From JAXMBX01 sp046349635 (GTDB lineage: Bacteria; Planctomycetota; Planctomycetia; Planctomycetales; Planctomycetaceae): a stretch of 64,000 bases of DNA. The DNA is taken from assembly GCA_046349635.1 (NCBI GenBank), contig JAXMBX010000011.1, forward strand, positions 1 through 64,000, read 5' to 3'. The position numbers and the translations under genes are program-made. Below are positions 9,313-18,640 of the stretch, one piece after another. Within the stretch, counting starts at the first letter, position 1, and every line of letters starts with the position of its first letter. Below the pieces are notes generated by a model, which did not search any database, was not told the DNA's origin, and saw only the letters and a list, made by a program, of their open reading frames with translations.

Positions 9313-10476
9313 ATGTCATCCATCATTCAGCCCCGGTTACTGCGACGCATGACAGTTCGCCGCGTGCTCGATCTGCTGCGCGAGAATGGACCGAGTTCCC
9401 GGGCGGAATTAACGCGTTGCTCGGGGATCAGTGCACCGACGGTCTCGAAAGCGGTGACCAGTCTTCTGGAACAGGGATTGGTGGAAGAAAGCCCTGCGCC
9501 GCAGGGGAGTCTGGGGCGTCCGGGAACGATGTTGCGCCTGGCCCGGGATCGCGCCCAGGTGCTGGGAATCGTGCTCGACAAAGATCAATGCACTTTGACC
9601 GCTGCGGGACTGGACGGAGAGATTCGCCCCGGGGAAACGGTCTTCGTTTCGACTCCGGAGAATTACGACGAACTGATCGACCGGCTGGTCAAAGAGGTAC
9701 AGAATTTCACCTCCCGATCCCGCGTGCGGACGCTCGGAATCGGGATGAGTATTCCGGGGCTGATCAACCGTCGCGAGCGGCGTGCGGTCCTGTCGCCCAA
9801 TCTGCACGTCACGGATGGACAGCGACCGGATGAAGACCTGTCACGCCGATTGAAAATCGACTGCGTGATGTACCAGGAGACGCAGGTGCTGTGTCTCGCG
9901 GAGCGGTTCTATCATGCCTCGGAAGCGGTCGATGACTTCGCGATGCTGGAAATCAGCACCGGACTTGGTCTCGGGGTCTTCACGGGAGGCCGGCTGCTGG
10001 AGGGACACAGCGGGTTGGCGGGAGAACTGGGGCATATCACGGTCGTTCCGGATGGACGTCCCTGCGGTTGCGGAAACCGGGGGTGCCTGGAGACAGTGGC
10101 AACAGACTCCGCGCTGGTGCAGCGGGTCTCGGAGCGGCTGAAACAAAAGGTCGACCTGCAGGGAGTCCAGAAACTTCTGGAAGAAAACGACGAACTGACT
10201 TCCCGCGATCTGGCGACCGTCAGTGAATACGTCTCAATCGCGATGTCCGCGGCGATCAACCTGTTCAACCCCGCGACTCTGTTCGTGCATGGGCGTTTGT
10301 TTGATGTCCAGCCGGGAGTATTTGAACGGGTGTGCGAACTGGCACGGAAACGATCGCTGGGACCGTCGGCGGCGGATTGCGACATTCGCCGGACCCGGGG
10401 GAGCAAGGGGGAAGGGGCGATTGCGGCGGCCATTCAACTGGTATTAAGTGCGCACGGCCCGGTGTTCGAGCAGTAG
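9313..10476 (+). CDS. ROK family transcriptional regulator, kinase site degenerate
   Basis: This is a 387-aa NagC/XylR-type protein. Residues ~12-60 form a winged helix-turn-helix (RRVLDLLRENGPSSRAELTR, SGISAPTVSKAVTSLLEQGL). Residues ~80-380 are a ROK sugar-kinase fold with the GLAGELGHITV helix and the zinc motif CGCGNRGCLE. The phosphate-binding loop normally reading D-x-G-G-T is VLDKDQCT. The catalytic END region is replaced by YQETQVLCLAE. I infer that it binds a sugar ligand but does not phosphorylate it. It starts 8 bases after the DUF1501 stop behind GAGGA, so it likely controls the cytochrome/DUF1501 operon in response to a carbohydrate. The target site is unknown. Confidence 0.9.
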   Translation: MSSIIQPRLLRRMTVRRVLDLLRENGPSSRAELTRCSGISAPTVSKAVTSLLEQGLVEESPAPQGSLGRPGTMLRLARDRAQVLGIVLDKDQCTLTAAGLDGEIRPGETVFVSTPENYDELIDRLVKEVQNFTSRSRVRTLGIGMSIPGLINRRERRAVLSPNLHVTDGQRPDEDLSRRLKIDCVMYQETQVLCLAERFYHASEAVDDFAMLEISTGLGLGVFTGGRLLEGHSGLAGELGHITVVPDGRPCGCGNRGCLETVATDSALVQRVSERLKQKVDLQGVQKLLEENDELTSRDLATVSEYVSIAMSAAINLFNPATLFVHGRLFDVQPGVFERVCELARKRSLGPSAADCDIRRTRGSKGEGAIAAAIQLVLSAHGPVFEQ

Positions 10477-10505
10477 TAGGGAGTCTTTTCAGCCTCAAAG
10501 AACAC

Positions 10506-10541
10506 CCACGCCCCATCTGACGGGTATCAGACGGGGCATGG
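10506..10541 (-). terminator. hairpin between convergent ROK and PLA2-like genes
   Basis: An 11-bp stem (10510-10520 with 10527-10537) encloses loop CGGGTA and is extended by three further pairs after one mismatch. Position 10515/10532 is A-C on the plus strand but a G-U wobble on the minus strand. The minus-strand transcript continues GTGGGTGTTCTTTG, a weak U tract. It therefore fits best as the terminator of the minus-strand PLA2-like gene; it may also stop plus-strand transcripts. Confidence 0.6.
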
Positions 10542-10612
10542 TGGAGGGAGAATCACGGACTTTCAGAAAGACGCGTCATGCGTCGGAGACTCCAGAATTC
10601 AGGGTCGTCGAA

Positions 10613-10945
10613 TTAGTACAGCGGGCCCATAATGCGAGCGGCGGCGTAGTACATGTTGGCTTTCGCACGGCAGAGGGCGGGATGCCGAGAGTCGTTGCAG
10701 GCGCAGTGCATGTTGGCACGGAACTGGCGGTCGCAGTCTTTGCGGCATCCACCGCAAGCGAGGCAGTCATCGTGTGCCTGGCAGGCGGGGCGGAAATCCG
10801 CACCGTATCCGAACTGACCGATCAGGCGGTTTCCTCCCCAGGAGTTGCCGGGGCCGCAGGGACGCCACATGGGGCAGCCGGCCTGGGCAAACGTGGAGAA
10901 GCAGACCAGCAAGACGCACGCAGCCAAAAGTGAGCTCAAGCGCAT
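10613..10945 (-). CDS. small secreted phospholipase A2-like protein
   Basis: This is a 110-aa protein with a clear signal peptide (MRLSSLLAACVLLVCFSTFAQA). The mature part has 12 cysteines and the segment FRPACQAHDDCLACGG, then CRKDCDRQF and NMHCAC. The HD pair (His58, Asp59) flanked by Cys resembles the catalytic helix C-x-x-H-D-x-C of secreted phospholipases A2, with the second conserved helix (CDRQFRANM) in the right order. GYGADF upstream could supply part of a metal loop. The start is supported by GGAGG 6 bases upstream. PLA2-fold proteins hydrolyse the sn-2 ester of phospholipids with calcium; whether this one is active is inference. It is a single gene ending near a hairpin terminator. 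The alternative is a Cys-rich structural protein. Confidence 0.75.
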   Translation of the reverse strand: MRLSSLLAACVLLVCFSTFAQAGCPMWRPCGPGNSWGGNRLIGQFGYGADFRPACQAHDDCLACGGCRKDCDRQFRANMHCACNDSRHPALCRAKANMYYAAARIMGPLY

Positions 10946-11176
10946 GGGAAACCTCCGTTTTTCGAAATAGCGCGGTCAGGTGTTTTGAGAATCAGACGGG
11001 TTCCTCGCGCAGGAGACCCGGTGAGAGTTCATTCCTTGAAGTGAGGCTGTGAATCAGCGCCTCAATGTTTTACTGATCGGAACAGCTTCACGGAAATCTT
11101 GGGAAAAGAATCCGCACCCTTCCCAGACGGCAGACGCGGAATAACCGGACCGCGCCCCGCGGGTGTTGCTGCTCGA

Positions 11177-11998
11177 CTAACTCTCTTGCGGAGGCGAGGG
11201 GCGGTTTTGAACCAGCGGGGATTCCTCGGCAAGTCTGTGGATGAAGTCCTCATCCATGCCGGCCGCGCGACGCGGTTCCGCATGGAAGTTCTTGCCGCGC
11301 GCTTTCCCCGCCCGAAGAGGCCAGTGCAGATGGCTGATAAAGGCCTCCCAGTCCGATTGTCCGGCGGACTTGAATTGCCTGAGCCAATGCAGGCCGAAGC
11401 GGACGTGCTCGATTTCGTCCTTGTGGATGGCGCGTAAAATGGAGGCCCCTTTGGGATCTCCCACGTCGAGAAACACCTTTTCGAATTCGAGCGTGTGGTC
11501 GAGATTCCCCCCTTCAAAGACCAAGGGAAGTCCCGCGAGGTAATCCAGTTCCGACTGGAACACCTGGGCCTTCTGCCAGAAGTAATCATTCACGGGGAGG
11601 TCGCCGAATGTCAGGCCGAGCGCGGCGGCCCGCTCGGCGTGCATGCGAGTGTGACGTTGCTCATCGGACATGACGGAGACCATCCCGCGGCGGAATTCGG
11701 TGGGGGCATCCGGAAAAGCGAGGAGAGTCCACGCCATGATTTCCAGGGCCTGCAGCTCATGGTTGGCCATGATGTGATGCGCGATGGCTCGTTTGGCGGG
11801 GTCGTGGAAAACGCCAAAAGGGGGCATGGGGGGCGCTTCGCGTCGCAAGGCGAACTGCAGGTTCGCCGGACGGGCAGGTTTGGAGACGCGTTCCGCGGGC
11901 CCTCGTTGCGTGTCGGTCACGGGAGCCGAGATGGTCCGGAGCTTCTCCTCGAGATCGGGAGAATTGAGAATTCGAATTGCAAATTCGCGAATTTCCAT
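11177..11998 (-). CDS. DUF455 ferritin-like protein
   Basis: This cytoplasmic protein of about 273 aa matches the DUF455 family, a ferritin-like four-helix fold. Likely metal ligands are visible as HHIMANHELQALEIMAW (Glu/His), SDEQRHTRMHAERA (Glu-x-x-His), the FEGGNLD glutamate and IHKDEIEHVRFG (Glu-x-x-His). Together these give the paired E and ExxH arrangement of di-iron or di-manganese proteins. I chose the ATG at 11998 (MEIREFA); the longer frame begins at TTG. There is no clear ribosome site. The family is sometimes compared with the tRNA hydroxylase MiaE, but its reaction is not established. It stands alone, with a 230-bp gap to the PLA2-like gene. Confidence 0.85.
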   Translation of the reverse strand: MEIREFAIRILNSPDLEEKLRTISAPVTDTQRGPAERVSKPARPANLQFALRREAPPMPPFGVFHDPAKRAIAHHIMANHELQALEIMAWTLLAFPDAPTEFRRGMVSVMSDEQRHTRMHAERAAALGLTFGDLPVNDYFWQKAQVFQSELDYLAGLPLVFEGGNLDHTLEFEKVFLDVGDPKGASILRAIHKDEIEHVRFGLHWLRQFKSAGQSDWEAFISHLHWPLRAGKARGKNFHAEPRRAAGMDEDFIHRLAEESPLVQNRPSPPQES

Positions 11999-12148
11999 AG
12001 GTCGAACGCGCAAATTCAAGGCGGAGAAAAGTTAACGATTTGCCCGGAAATCGCCGGGGTTGTTGCACGAGGTCGAATAGCCAGTATGATAAAAATTTCC
12101 TGCCTGAAAAGTCCCCCCTGATCGCCCGACCCTGCGGTCCCCCGGGAT

Positions 12149-12164
12149 CAGTGTCCTGACACTG
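12149..12164. promoter_or_regulatory. 16-bp perfect inverted repeat, candidate operator
   Basis: CAGTGTC-CT-GACACTG, a 7-bp perfect inverted repeat with a 2-bp spacer, lies 58 bases before the start of the heme/HEAT gene at 12222. It is in the right place for a dimeric repressor or activator. No regulator can be matched to it from this sequence. Confidence 0.4.
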
Positions 12165-12221
12165 CCGGTGAGGTTCGGCGAGATATTGAAACAGACATCC
12201 TGATAAGCGAGGAGAGTTGGT

Positions 12222-15200
12222 ATGCGCGCGGTGAAGTCATTCTGCCTGTCGGCCGGTCTGTTGTGGTTGCTGTCGGTCGCGGCGTTCGCGCAACAAAAAG
12301 CCCCGGCCCCGGAATGGATCTGGGTGGATGCAGGGAATCCGGCCCAGGAAGCCGCGGCGGGGCAAGCCTGGTTTCGGACGGAGGTCCGTGCCCACGGCCC
12401 CTCAACCGGGCAGATCCGGGTGGCCTGCGATGACGCATTTGTCCTGTGGGTGAATGGTCAGCGGGTCGGCGAGGGGGATGCCAGCAAGAGCTACCGCTTT
12501 AACCTGAATGGCATTGTGGAGCGGGGGATCAACGTCATCGCGATTGAAGCCACGAACAAATCCGGTCGCGCCGGGCTGTATGTGGATGGGGTCATCCGCA
12601 GCCAGGATGGGGACCGCATTCCTTTTGTGTCCAATGCCCAGTGGAAAGTGACGACGGAGAAACCGTCGAAGGAATGGTTACAGGCCCGCTTTGAAGGGAA
12701 AGGTTGGTCAGCGGCAAAGTCCCTGGGACAACATGCCGGTTCTCCGTGGGCCGCGATGACGGTGACTGACACCGCGGAGGACCGCTTTGACGTCCCCGCC
12801 GGGTTCCAGGTGCAAAAACTGGCCGGACCGGACTTGTGCGGATCTGCTATCGCGATCACTTGGGGAAATCGCGGACGGTTGCTGGTCTCGCGTGAGCGGG
12901 GCGGGATTTATGCCCTCTCGGACGAGAACGGAGACGGCGTCTACGACAAGTCGGTGGAATACACGAGTGCCGTGGTCAACTGCCAGGGGTTGTGCGTCGT
13001 GGGGGACGATCTCTACGCGGTGGGGATGACCCCCGAGCCTGGAAAAGTGGCGGGATTGTATCGCCTCCCCGATAAGAATCACGATGACAAGGCGGACAGT
13101 GTCGAACTGCTGGCCGCCTGCAAGGGAGGGATCGGAGAACACGGTCCGCACGACGTGGTCTTCGGCCCGGATGGGTGGCTGTATCACAATCTCGGCAATC
13201 ACGCCTGGGTGACACAGACGCCGCAACCCACAACGGCAGGACGGGATTATGAGGAAGGCTATCTGCTCGAACCCAAATTCGAAGATGCGAATGGCCACGC
13301 GTCAGGGATCAAGGCGCCGGGTGGCACGATCTGGCGTTTCACTCCGGACGGCAAGCAGTGGTGGCTGGAAACAAACGGTTTCCGAAATGAGTACGACGTC
13401 GCCTTCAATTCGCGGGGGGATCTGTTCTCCTTTGACAGCGACATGGAGTGGGATGTCGGACTGCCGTGGTATCGCCCGGTGCGGATTTATCACTGTATTC
13501 CCGGGGCGGAATTCGGTTGGCGGAGCGGTGCGGCCAAGCAGCCTGCGTACAACTTCGACCTGCTTCCGCCGACGATCGACGTGGGACGCGGTTCGCCGAC
13601 GGGGGTGGTCTTCTATGAACACAATCAGTTCCCGAAGAAGTATCAGGGGACGATGCTGAATTGCGACTGGTCGATGGGCCGGATCATTGTGGCGAAATTC
13701 GAACCGGACGGGGCGAGCTACAAGGGGAGCTTTGAGACGCTGGTCTCCGGGAATCCGTTGAACGTCTCGGATATCGAAGTGGATCTGGACGGGACGGTGG
13801 TCTTTTCGACAGGGGGACGTCGAACGGAAGGGGGTATCTATCGCGTGAAATACGTGGGTGAGGGAGCGACCGCGGATGTTCCCGCCATGAAAACTATCGA
13901 GGACGCCTTGCACTTGCCGCAGATCCATGCCGGTTGGGCGCGGGATGTGATTACCCAGATCAAGGCCGCCCATGCTGAGGCATGGGAGAACACGTTGCAG
14001 GAAAAGGTGCAGCAGGGCACGCCCGCAGAAAAAGTCCGGGCGTTGACGCTGCTGTCGCAGTTCGGCCCCAAGCCGGGGTTGGAATTGCTCGCGGCGGCTG
14101 CGGACGATGCGGACCCACAAGTCCGCCAGTTCGCCGTCTGGTTATTGGGATCGCATTCCGCACCCGAAGTCAGTCCGATCCTGAGCAAGAAACTGCAGGA
14201 TCAGGATGCCGTCGTTCAGCGGCGAGCGTGCGAAGCGTTTGTCCGGAGCGGACTGGAAGCCCCACTTACCGGGCTGTTGCCGTTACTGGGGAGTTCGGAT
14301 CGCTGGATGCGATTCGCGGCCCGTCTGGCTCTCGAACGCGTCCCCTCCGAGAAGTGGGAGAAACTGTTCACCGCGGATGAAAATGTGGATGTCCGTTTGC
14401 AAGCGCTGTTGGCGCTGCATCGGCTTGGGAAGAAGGCGGCTCCTCCTGAAGCGGTCCAGCAGCAGGTCATCCAGTTGCTGAACCAGCCCACGCTCAATTC
14501 TGACGCCAATGTCGATCGACGGATGAAACTCGATGCCATCCGGTTGCTGGAGCTTTCCTTGCTCACCGGTGTGCGAGATCCCGCTTTGACGGATCTGGGG
14601 AAGAAATTGCTCGCGCAATTCCAGGCATTGGGAGGGGAAAAACCAGCCTCCCGGGATGAGGTGGTCGATGCGATCCTTCGGGAATCTGCCCGCGTGCTGG
14701 CGGTGTTGCAGGTCGAAGGGGCTGCACCCGTCCTGGTCAAAGCGATGACGGTGCAAACGGATCTGGCCACGGGACTGCATTATGCCCTATGCCTCCGCTA
14801 TCTGAAAACCGGTTGGGATTTCACTCTCAAGCGAGAGCTGCTCGACTGGTACGAAACAACTCGTGAATGGGAAGGTGGAAACAGCCTGCAGGGATACGTG
14901 CGAAACATCGTCGCCGGCAGCGCGGAGCGGTTCACTCCGGACGACCGGAAGACATTGTTGACCTCGTGGCAGTCGCGCCCGTTCGCGACCCGGATGTTGC
15001 TGGGGATCAGTACGCCGGACAATGTGAAGGACTTCGACCAGGTCGTGGACAAGTTGCTCAAGGACGTGGAAAGCATGCCTGGGCACGCTCAACTCCAGGA
15101 ATTGGTGTCGTTGACCATTGAAGCGCTCGGCAAGAGCCGGTCGGAAGCGGCCCAGAAAACGTTGCGGAAGCTGTTCGATCAGTACCCGGATCGTCGCGAG

Positions 15201-16061
15201 CAGATCGTGCGGATCATGTCCGCGCATGCGACGGAAGACAACTGGCCGTATTTCGTCAAGGCGCTCCAGTTCGGTGACGGAACGACGTTGCAGCAAAGCC
15301 TGAAGGCGTTGGGTGAAATCTCGCTGCAGCCGAAGACGCCCGACGAATTCCGCTCCGCAATTTTTGCAGCGTTAAAGCTCGGAAACGCCGGTGGTATGTT
15401 AGCGATTGATGTCCTGCAGAAATGGACCGGCGTGGAGCATCATTGCGACAAGGATCTGGCGAAGGCGACGGTCTTCTATCAGGGGTGGTTCACGGGGAAA
15501 TTCCCCCAGGCTCCGTTCCCCGCACTTCCCAAGATTGACGTTGAGAAGACGAAGTATTCCTTCGAGCAGCTTGTGAACCTGGTGGAGAAAGGTTCGCAGG
15601 GGATCAACGGAGACGTCGCCCGCGGACGGGCTGTGTTTGCGAAAGCGAACTGCATCAAATGCCACCGGTTTAACAACGAAGGGGAAGGAATTGGTCCGGA
15701 TCTGACAACGGTTCGCCGTCGTTTCCAGAAGCGGGAGATTATCGAATCGGTGTTGAATCCTTCGCAGGTCATCTCCGACCAGTACAAGTCGTTGACGATT
15801 GCCACGACGGATGGCCTGGTGTACTCCGGAATGCCGGTGCCAGATACCGGGGTCAAAAATGCGGTGGTTCTGCTGCTGTCCGATGCGACGCGGGTCACGA
15901 TTCCGAAGAACAAGATCGAAGATCAACAACCTGCCAAGATCTCGGTCATGCCGGAGGGACTGCTGAAGGAACTGAGCCTGCAGGACGTGGCAGACCTGTT
16001 CGCGTTCCTGGAGACCAGTCGCACCAATGCGGAACCTGGTCAACGGGCCTCGGCGAAGTAA
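12222..16061 (+). CDS. planctomycete heme-binding protein: beta-propeller, HEAT repeats, CxxCH domain
   Basis: This 1279-aa secreted protein has a signal peptide (to about AAFAQQ). A beta-sandwich follows at ~30-140 (WIWVDAG, FVLWVNGQRV). Next is a sorbosone/glucose-dehydrogenase-like propeller at ~190-560 with strands such as RGGIYALSDENGDG, DLYAVGMTPEPG, GEHGPHDVVFGPDGWLY and GGTIWRFTPDGK. HEAT-like alpha repeats occupy ~590-1110 (QVRQFAVWLLGSH, DVRLQALLALHRLG). The C-terminus is a cytochrome-like domain with GRAVFAKANCIKCHRF (heme Cys near residue 1144), GIGPDLTTVRRRF and ESVLNPSQVISDQY. This is the planctomycete membrane-bound-dehydrogenase plus heme-binding architecture. It presumably oxidises a sugar or related substrate and passes electrons to heme c; the substrate is unknown. 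GAGGAGAGTTGGTATG gives a good ribosome site. Confidence 0.93.
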   Translation: MRAVKSFCLSAGLLWLLSVAAFAQQKAPAPEWIWVDAGNPAQEAAAGQAWFRTEVRAHGPSTGQIRVACDDAFVLWVNGQRVGEGDASKSYRFNLNGIVERGINVIAIEATNKSGRAGLYVDGVIRSQDGDRIPFVSNAQWKVTTEKPSKEWLQARFEGKGWSAAKSLGQHAGSPWAAMTVTDTAEDRFDVPAGFQVQKLAGPDLCGSAIAITWGNRGRLLVSRERGGIYALSDENGDGVYDKSVEYTSAVVNCQGLCVVGDDLYAVGMTPEPGKVAGLYRLPDKNHDDKADSVELLAACKGGIGEHGPHDVVFGPDGWLYHNLGNHAWVTQTPQPTTAGRDYEEGYLLEPKFEDANGHASGIKAPGGTIWRFTPDGKQWWLETNGFRNEYDVAFNSRGDLFSFDSDMEWDVGLPWYRPVRIYHCIPGAEFGWRSGAAKQPAYNFDLLPPTIDVGRGSPTGVVFYEHNQFPKKYQGTMLNCDWSMGRIIVAKFEPDGASYKGSFETLVSGNPLNVSDIEVDLDGTVVFSTGGRRTEGGIYRVKYVGEGATADVPAMKTIEDALHLPQIHAGWARDVITQIKAAHAEAWENTLQEKVQQGTPAEKVRALTLLSQFGPKPGLELLAAAADDADPQVRQFAVWLLGSHSAPEVSPILSKKLQDQDAVVQRRACEAFVRSGLEAPLTGLLPLLGSSDRWMRFAARLALERVPSEKWEKLFTADENVDVRLQALLALHRLGKKAAPPEAVQQQVIQLLNQPTLNSDANVDRRMKLDAIRLLELSLLTGVRDPALTDLGKKLLAQFQALGGEKPASRDEVVDAILRESARVLAVLQVEGAAPVLVKAMTVQTDLATGLHYALCLRYLKTGWDFTLKRELLDWYETTREWEGGNSLQGYVRNIVAGSAERFTPDDRKTLLTSWQSRPFATRMLLGISTPDNVKDFDQVVDKLLKDVESMPGHAQLQELVSLTIEALGKSRSEAAQKTLRKLFDQYPDRREQIVRIMSAHATEDNWPYFVKALQFGDGTTLQQSLKALGEISLQPKTPDEFRSAIFAALKLGNAGGMLAIDVLQKWTGVEHHCDKDLAKATVFYQGWFTGKFPQAPFPALPKIDVEKTKYSFEQLVNLVEKGSQGINGDVARGRAVFAKANCIKCHRFNNEGEGIGPDLTTVRRRFQKREIIESVLNPSQVISDQYKSLTIATTDGLVYSGMPVPDTGVKNAVVLLLSDATRVTIPKNKIEDQQPAKISVMPEGLLKELSLQDVADLFAFLETSRTNAEPGQRASAK

Positions 16062-16097
16062 TCCACGTTACGTCATCAATAGAGACGGATCCGATTG

Positions 16098-17090
16098 ATG
16101 GTCACGAACATCACGCCTCAGTATTCCAAGGCCGAGGAAGAATACCGCCGCGCGCAATCGACGGCGGAAAAAATTGCATGCCTGGAAAAGATGCTCGTGC
16201 TGCTTCCGAAGCATAAAGCGTCGGAAAAGCTGCAGGCGGATCTGAAGACCCGGTTGCGGCTGACTCGCGAGGAACTGGACAAGGAGAAGCGGACTGCCAA
16301 GAAGGTCGGGAAGAGTTATGAGATCCCGCGTCAGGGGGCGGGGCAGGTAGTCATTCTCGGAGGCCCGAACGCGGGCAAAAGCCGGATCGTCAAGGAGTTG
16401 ACGAATGCGGAGCCGGACGTGGCCCCCTACCCGTTCACCACGCGGGAGCCGTTGCCCGGGATGATGGCCTGGGAAGATACGTCCGTGCAGTTGATCGACA
16501 CTCCGCCGATCACCGACACGCATTTCGAGAGCTACCTGATCAACATCCTGCGGGGGGCGGATCTGGTCCTCCTCGCGTTTGACGGAAGTTCCGACGATGC
16601 CCCGGAGCAGACTCTGCAGGCGATCCAGCAGATTCACGAGCGGCACACGAAGCTGAGCGACCACACCGGATTCGATCCCGAGGACATGGGTGTGGTCCAT
16701 TTGCGCACGCTGCTGCTCGTCACGCGGGGAAACGCTCCCGGAGTGGAGGATCGGCTGGCGTTCTTCCAGGAGATGTTTCCCCATTCTTACGAAGTCATCC
16801 GGGTCGAACTGGATGATGTCGAAGAAGTCACGAAACTCCGCAACCGGATCTACCGGGAACTGGGGGTCATTCGGGTGTACTCAAAAAGTCCGGGAAAACC
16901 GGCCGATTACCGCGATCCTTACATTCTTCCGGAAGGAGGAACCGTGGAGGATCTGGCGGGGAAAATCCACAAGGATCTCGCGGAGAAGGTGAAGTGTGCT
17001 AAAATCTGGGGAACCTCCGCGCGCGACGGTCAGACGGTCAGCAAGGATCATGTCCTGGCGGATCGCGACCTCGTGGAGATTCACACATAA
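16098..17090 (+). CDS. DRG/Obg-like GTPase with TGS domain
   Basis: This 330-aa cytoplasmic GTPase starts at the ATG at 16098; a TTG one codon upstream is unlikely. Residues ~5-75 form a charged helical hairpin. The G domain follows: G1 GGPNAGKS, G2 around YPFTTREPLPG, and G3 LIDTPP in place of DxxG. A canonical NKxD is not obvious in the LLLVTRGNAPG segment, so nucleotide specificity may be altered. The last ~65 residues are a TGS domain (DPYILPEGGTVEDLAGKIHK, ARDGQTVSKDHVLADRD), as in DRG, OBG and threonyl-tRNA synthetase. Proteins of this set act on ribosomes or ribosome assembly, so a translation-related role is inferred. It is followed after 33 bases by the DUF1570 gene. Confidence 0.88.
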   Translation: MVTNITPQYSKAEEEYRRAQSTAEKIACLEKMLVLLPKHKASEKLQADLKTRLRLTREELDKEKRTAKKVGKSYEIPRQGAGQVVILGGPNAGKSRIVKELTNAEPDVAPYPFTTREPLPGMMAWEDTSVQLIDTPPITDTHFESYLINILRGADLVLLAFDGSSDDAPEQTLQAIQQIHERHTKLSDHTGFDPEDMGVVHLRTLLLVTRGNAPGVEDRLAFFQEMFPHSYEVIRVELDDVEEVTKLRNRIYRELGVIRVYSKSPGKPADYRDPYILPEGGTVEDLAGKIHKDLAEKVKCAKIWGTSARDGQTVSKDHVLADRDLVEIHT

Positions 17091-17123
17091 CATCCCGATT
17101 GCCGGTCTTCGACGGAAAAGTTC

Positions 17124-18622
17124 ATGTCCCGCCACGGCAGCAGCCTGCGATCGCTGACCAGTTTGCTGGTCTTCAGCCTCACGGCAAGTTTTGCCTGGAG
17201 CGATCACTGGAAGTTCCGCAACGAGCAGGGAGAAGTCGAGGAGTTGGATGCTCGGCTGGTCTGCTCAGACCGGGGTGTGCACGTGCTGGAACTTCCCAGC
17301 GGGACGTATCGACTGATTCCCCAACCCCTGGTTGAGAGCCGCGAAGCGAAGGATGGCCCTGCTCCACTGACGGCGGAGCAACTGGCCGCCGAGATGGCCA
17401 AGGACTACCCCGCGGAGTTGATCCGGAAGAAGGCCACGAAGACCTATGCCGTCGTCGTGGTCCTGGGACACAAGCTCCCTAAAACAGGTGAGGCGCGGGT
17501 ACAGACGGTGCTGAGCAAAGCCGCGACGTTCATGGGGAATTCCGAGGCGGTGTTCGGGAATTTCTGCAAACAGGCCAAACTCGAGGCGCAACCCTCGCGG
17601 CTTCCGTTGGGGATGCTGATTTTCGAGACGGATGCCGATTTCGAGAAATATGCGGCTCGCATCACGAAAGGGACGAAACTAAGAACCCGACAGATCTCGG
17701 GGTTTTACTCGGGTCTGACGAACCTGCTGGCGCTGAGATTGAGCGAATGCAACACGTTTGAAGTTCCGGCCCATGAGGCGATCCATCAGCAGACGTATAA
17801 CCGGGGATTGTTCCACCGGCTCGCTCCGGTGCCGCACTGGTTTGACGAGGGGCTGGCGACGGGATTCGAGACGGTCAGCGGTAAGATTAACAGCAGCCCT
17901 TTCAAGATCAGCACGCGGTATGCCCTGCAGGCTTTGGACGATCAACAGGAGGATCTGGGGTGGACCAAACTGATGCAGGATGACTCCGTGTTCGGCGGCG
18001 GAGGCCTGATCGGGAAAGCCTACGGCCAGGCGTGGGGATTGCATTGGCTGTTACTGACGAAACACAAATCCGGATACAGCCGGTACGTCAAGTTGCTGAC
18101 GGAGAAAACGCCGCTCAGGAGGACAGTCCCGAGAAACGGGTGAAGGAGTTTGAAGAAGCGATCGGGAAAGAGATCGGGGCCTTGGAAAAGGAGTTCATTC
18201 CGACGCTGAATGCTCTCTACGATCGGCGGAAGAAGCCCGACGTAGAGGGGAGCAATCAGCCGGGGCAGTTGGTGATCAACGATGGTCTGGCGGACGTGGA
18301 GATGTTCGCGGTTCAGGAGTCCGCGGGAGGAAATCAACTGCGGGTCAAGGGACGATTGAAGAACTCGTCTCCCATTCGGGCAATGACCTATCACGTCATG
18401 GTGCAGACGGACGCGGGAACCTATGCCGACTGGCTGGTAACCAACGCGCCGATTAATAAAATCATCATGCTCGAATCACAGATCGTGCAGAAGAAAATGC
18501 AGAATGCCCCTTCCAACCGCGACTCCCGGACATTCAAGGTCAGGGTGCAATCGGTCGTTCCCGGAACCGACGAAGAAGAAAGCTGGCAAAAAGGAAAGGT
18601 TCCCATTCCGAGCTATGAATAG
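17124..18622 (+). CDS. DUF1570 domain secreted protein (one frameshift)
   Basis: The N-terminus is a signal peptide (SLLVFSLTASFAWS). The central part matches DUF1570, a gluzincin-like peptidase fold. It has VPAHEAIHQQTYNRG (HExxH-like, HEAIH) and PHWFDEGLATGFE, where the Glu of the DEG motif could be the third zinc ligand, so metallopeptidase activity is plausible. The first frame stops at 18143. The continuation EDSPEKRVKEFEEAIGKEIG to PIPSYE is intact in another frame up to 18622. Restoring one G at about 18113 (CCGGCTC read as CCGCTC) joins both into about 499 aa. The C-terminal part (from ~18270, LVINDGLADVEMFAVQ to VQSVVPGTDEEE) looks like a separate beta domain. It lies between the TGS GTPase and the sulfatase-fold gene, all on the plus strand. 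Confidence 0.82.
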
Positions 18623-18640
18623 CGAGTCAGGAAATCCGGA

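Noticed and set aside
18100..18130. Programmed ribosomal frameshift in the DUF1570 gene
   Set aside because: No slippery heptamer or downstream pseudoknot is apparent, and similar shifts occur in many unrelated genes here, which favours sequencing error.
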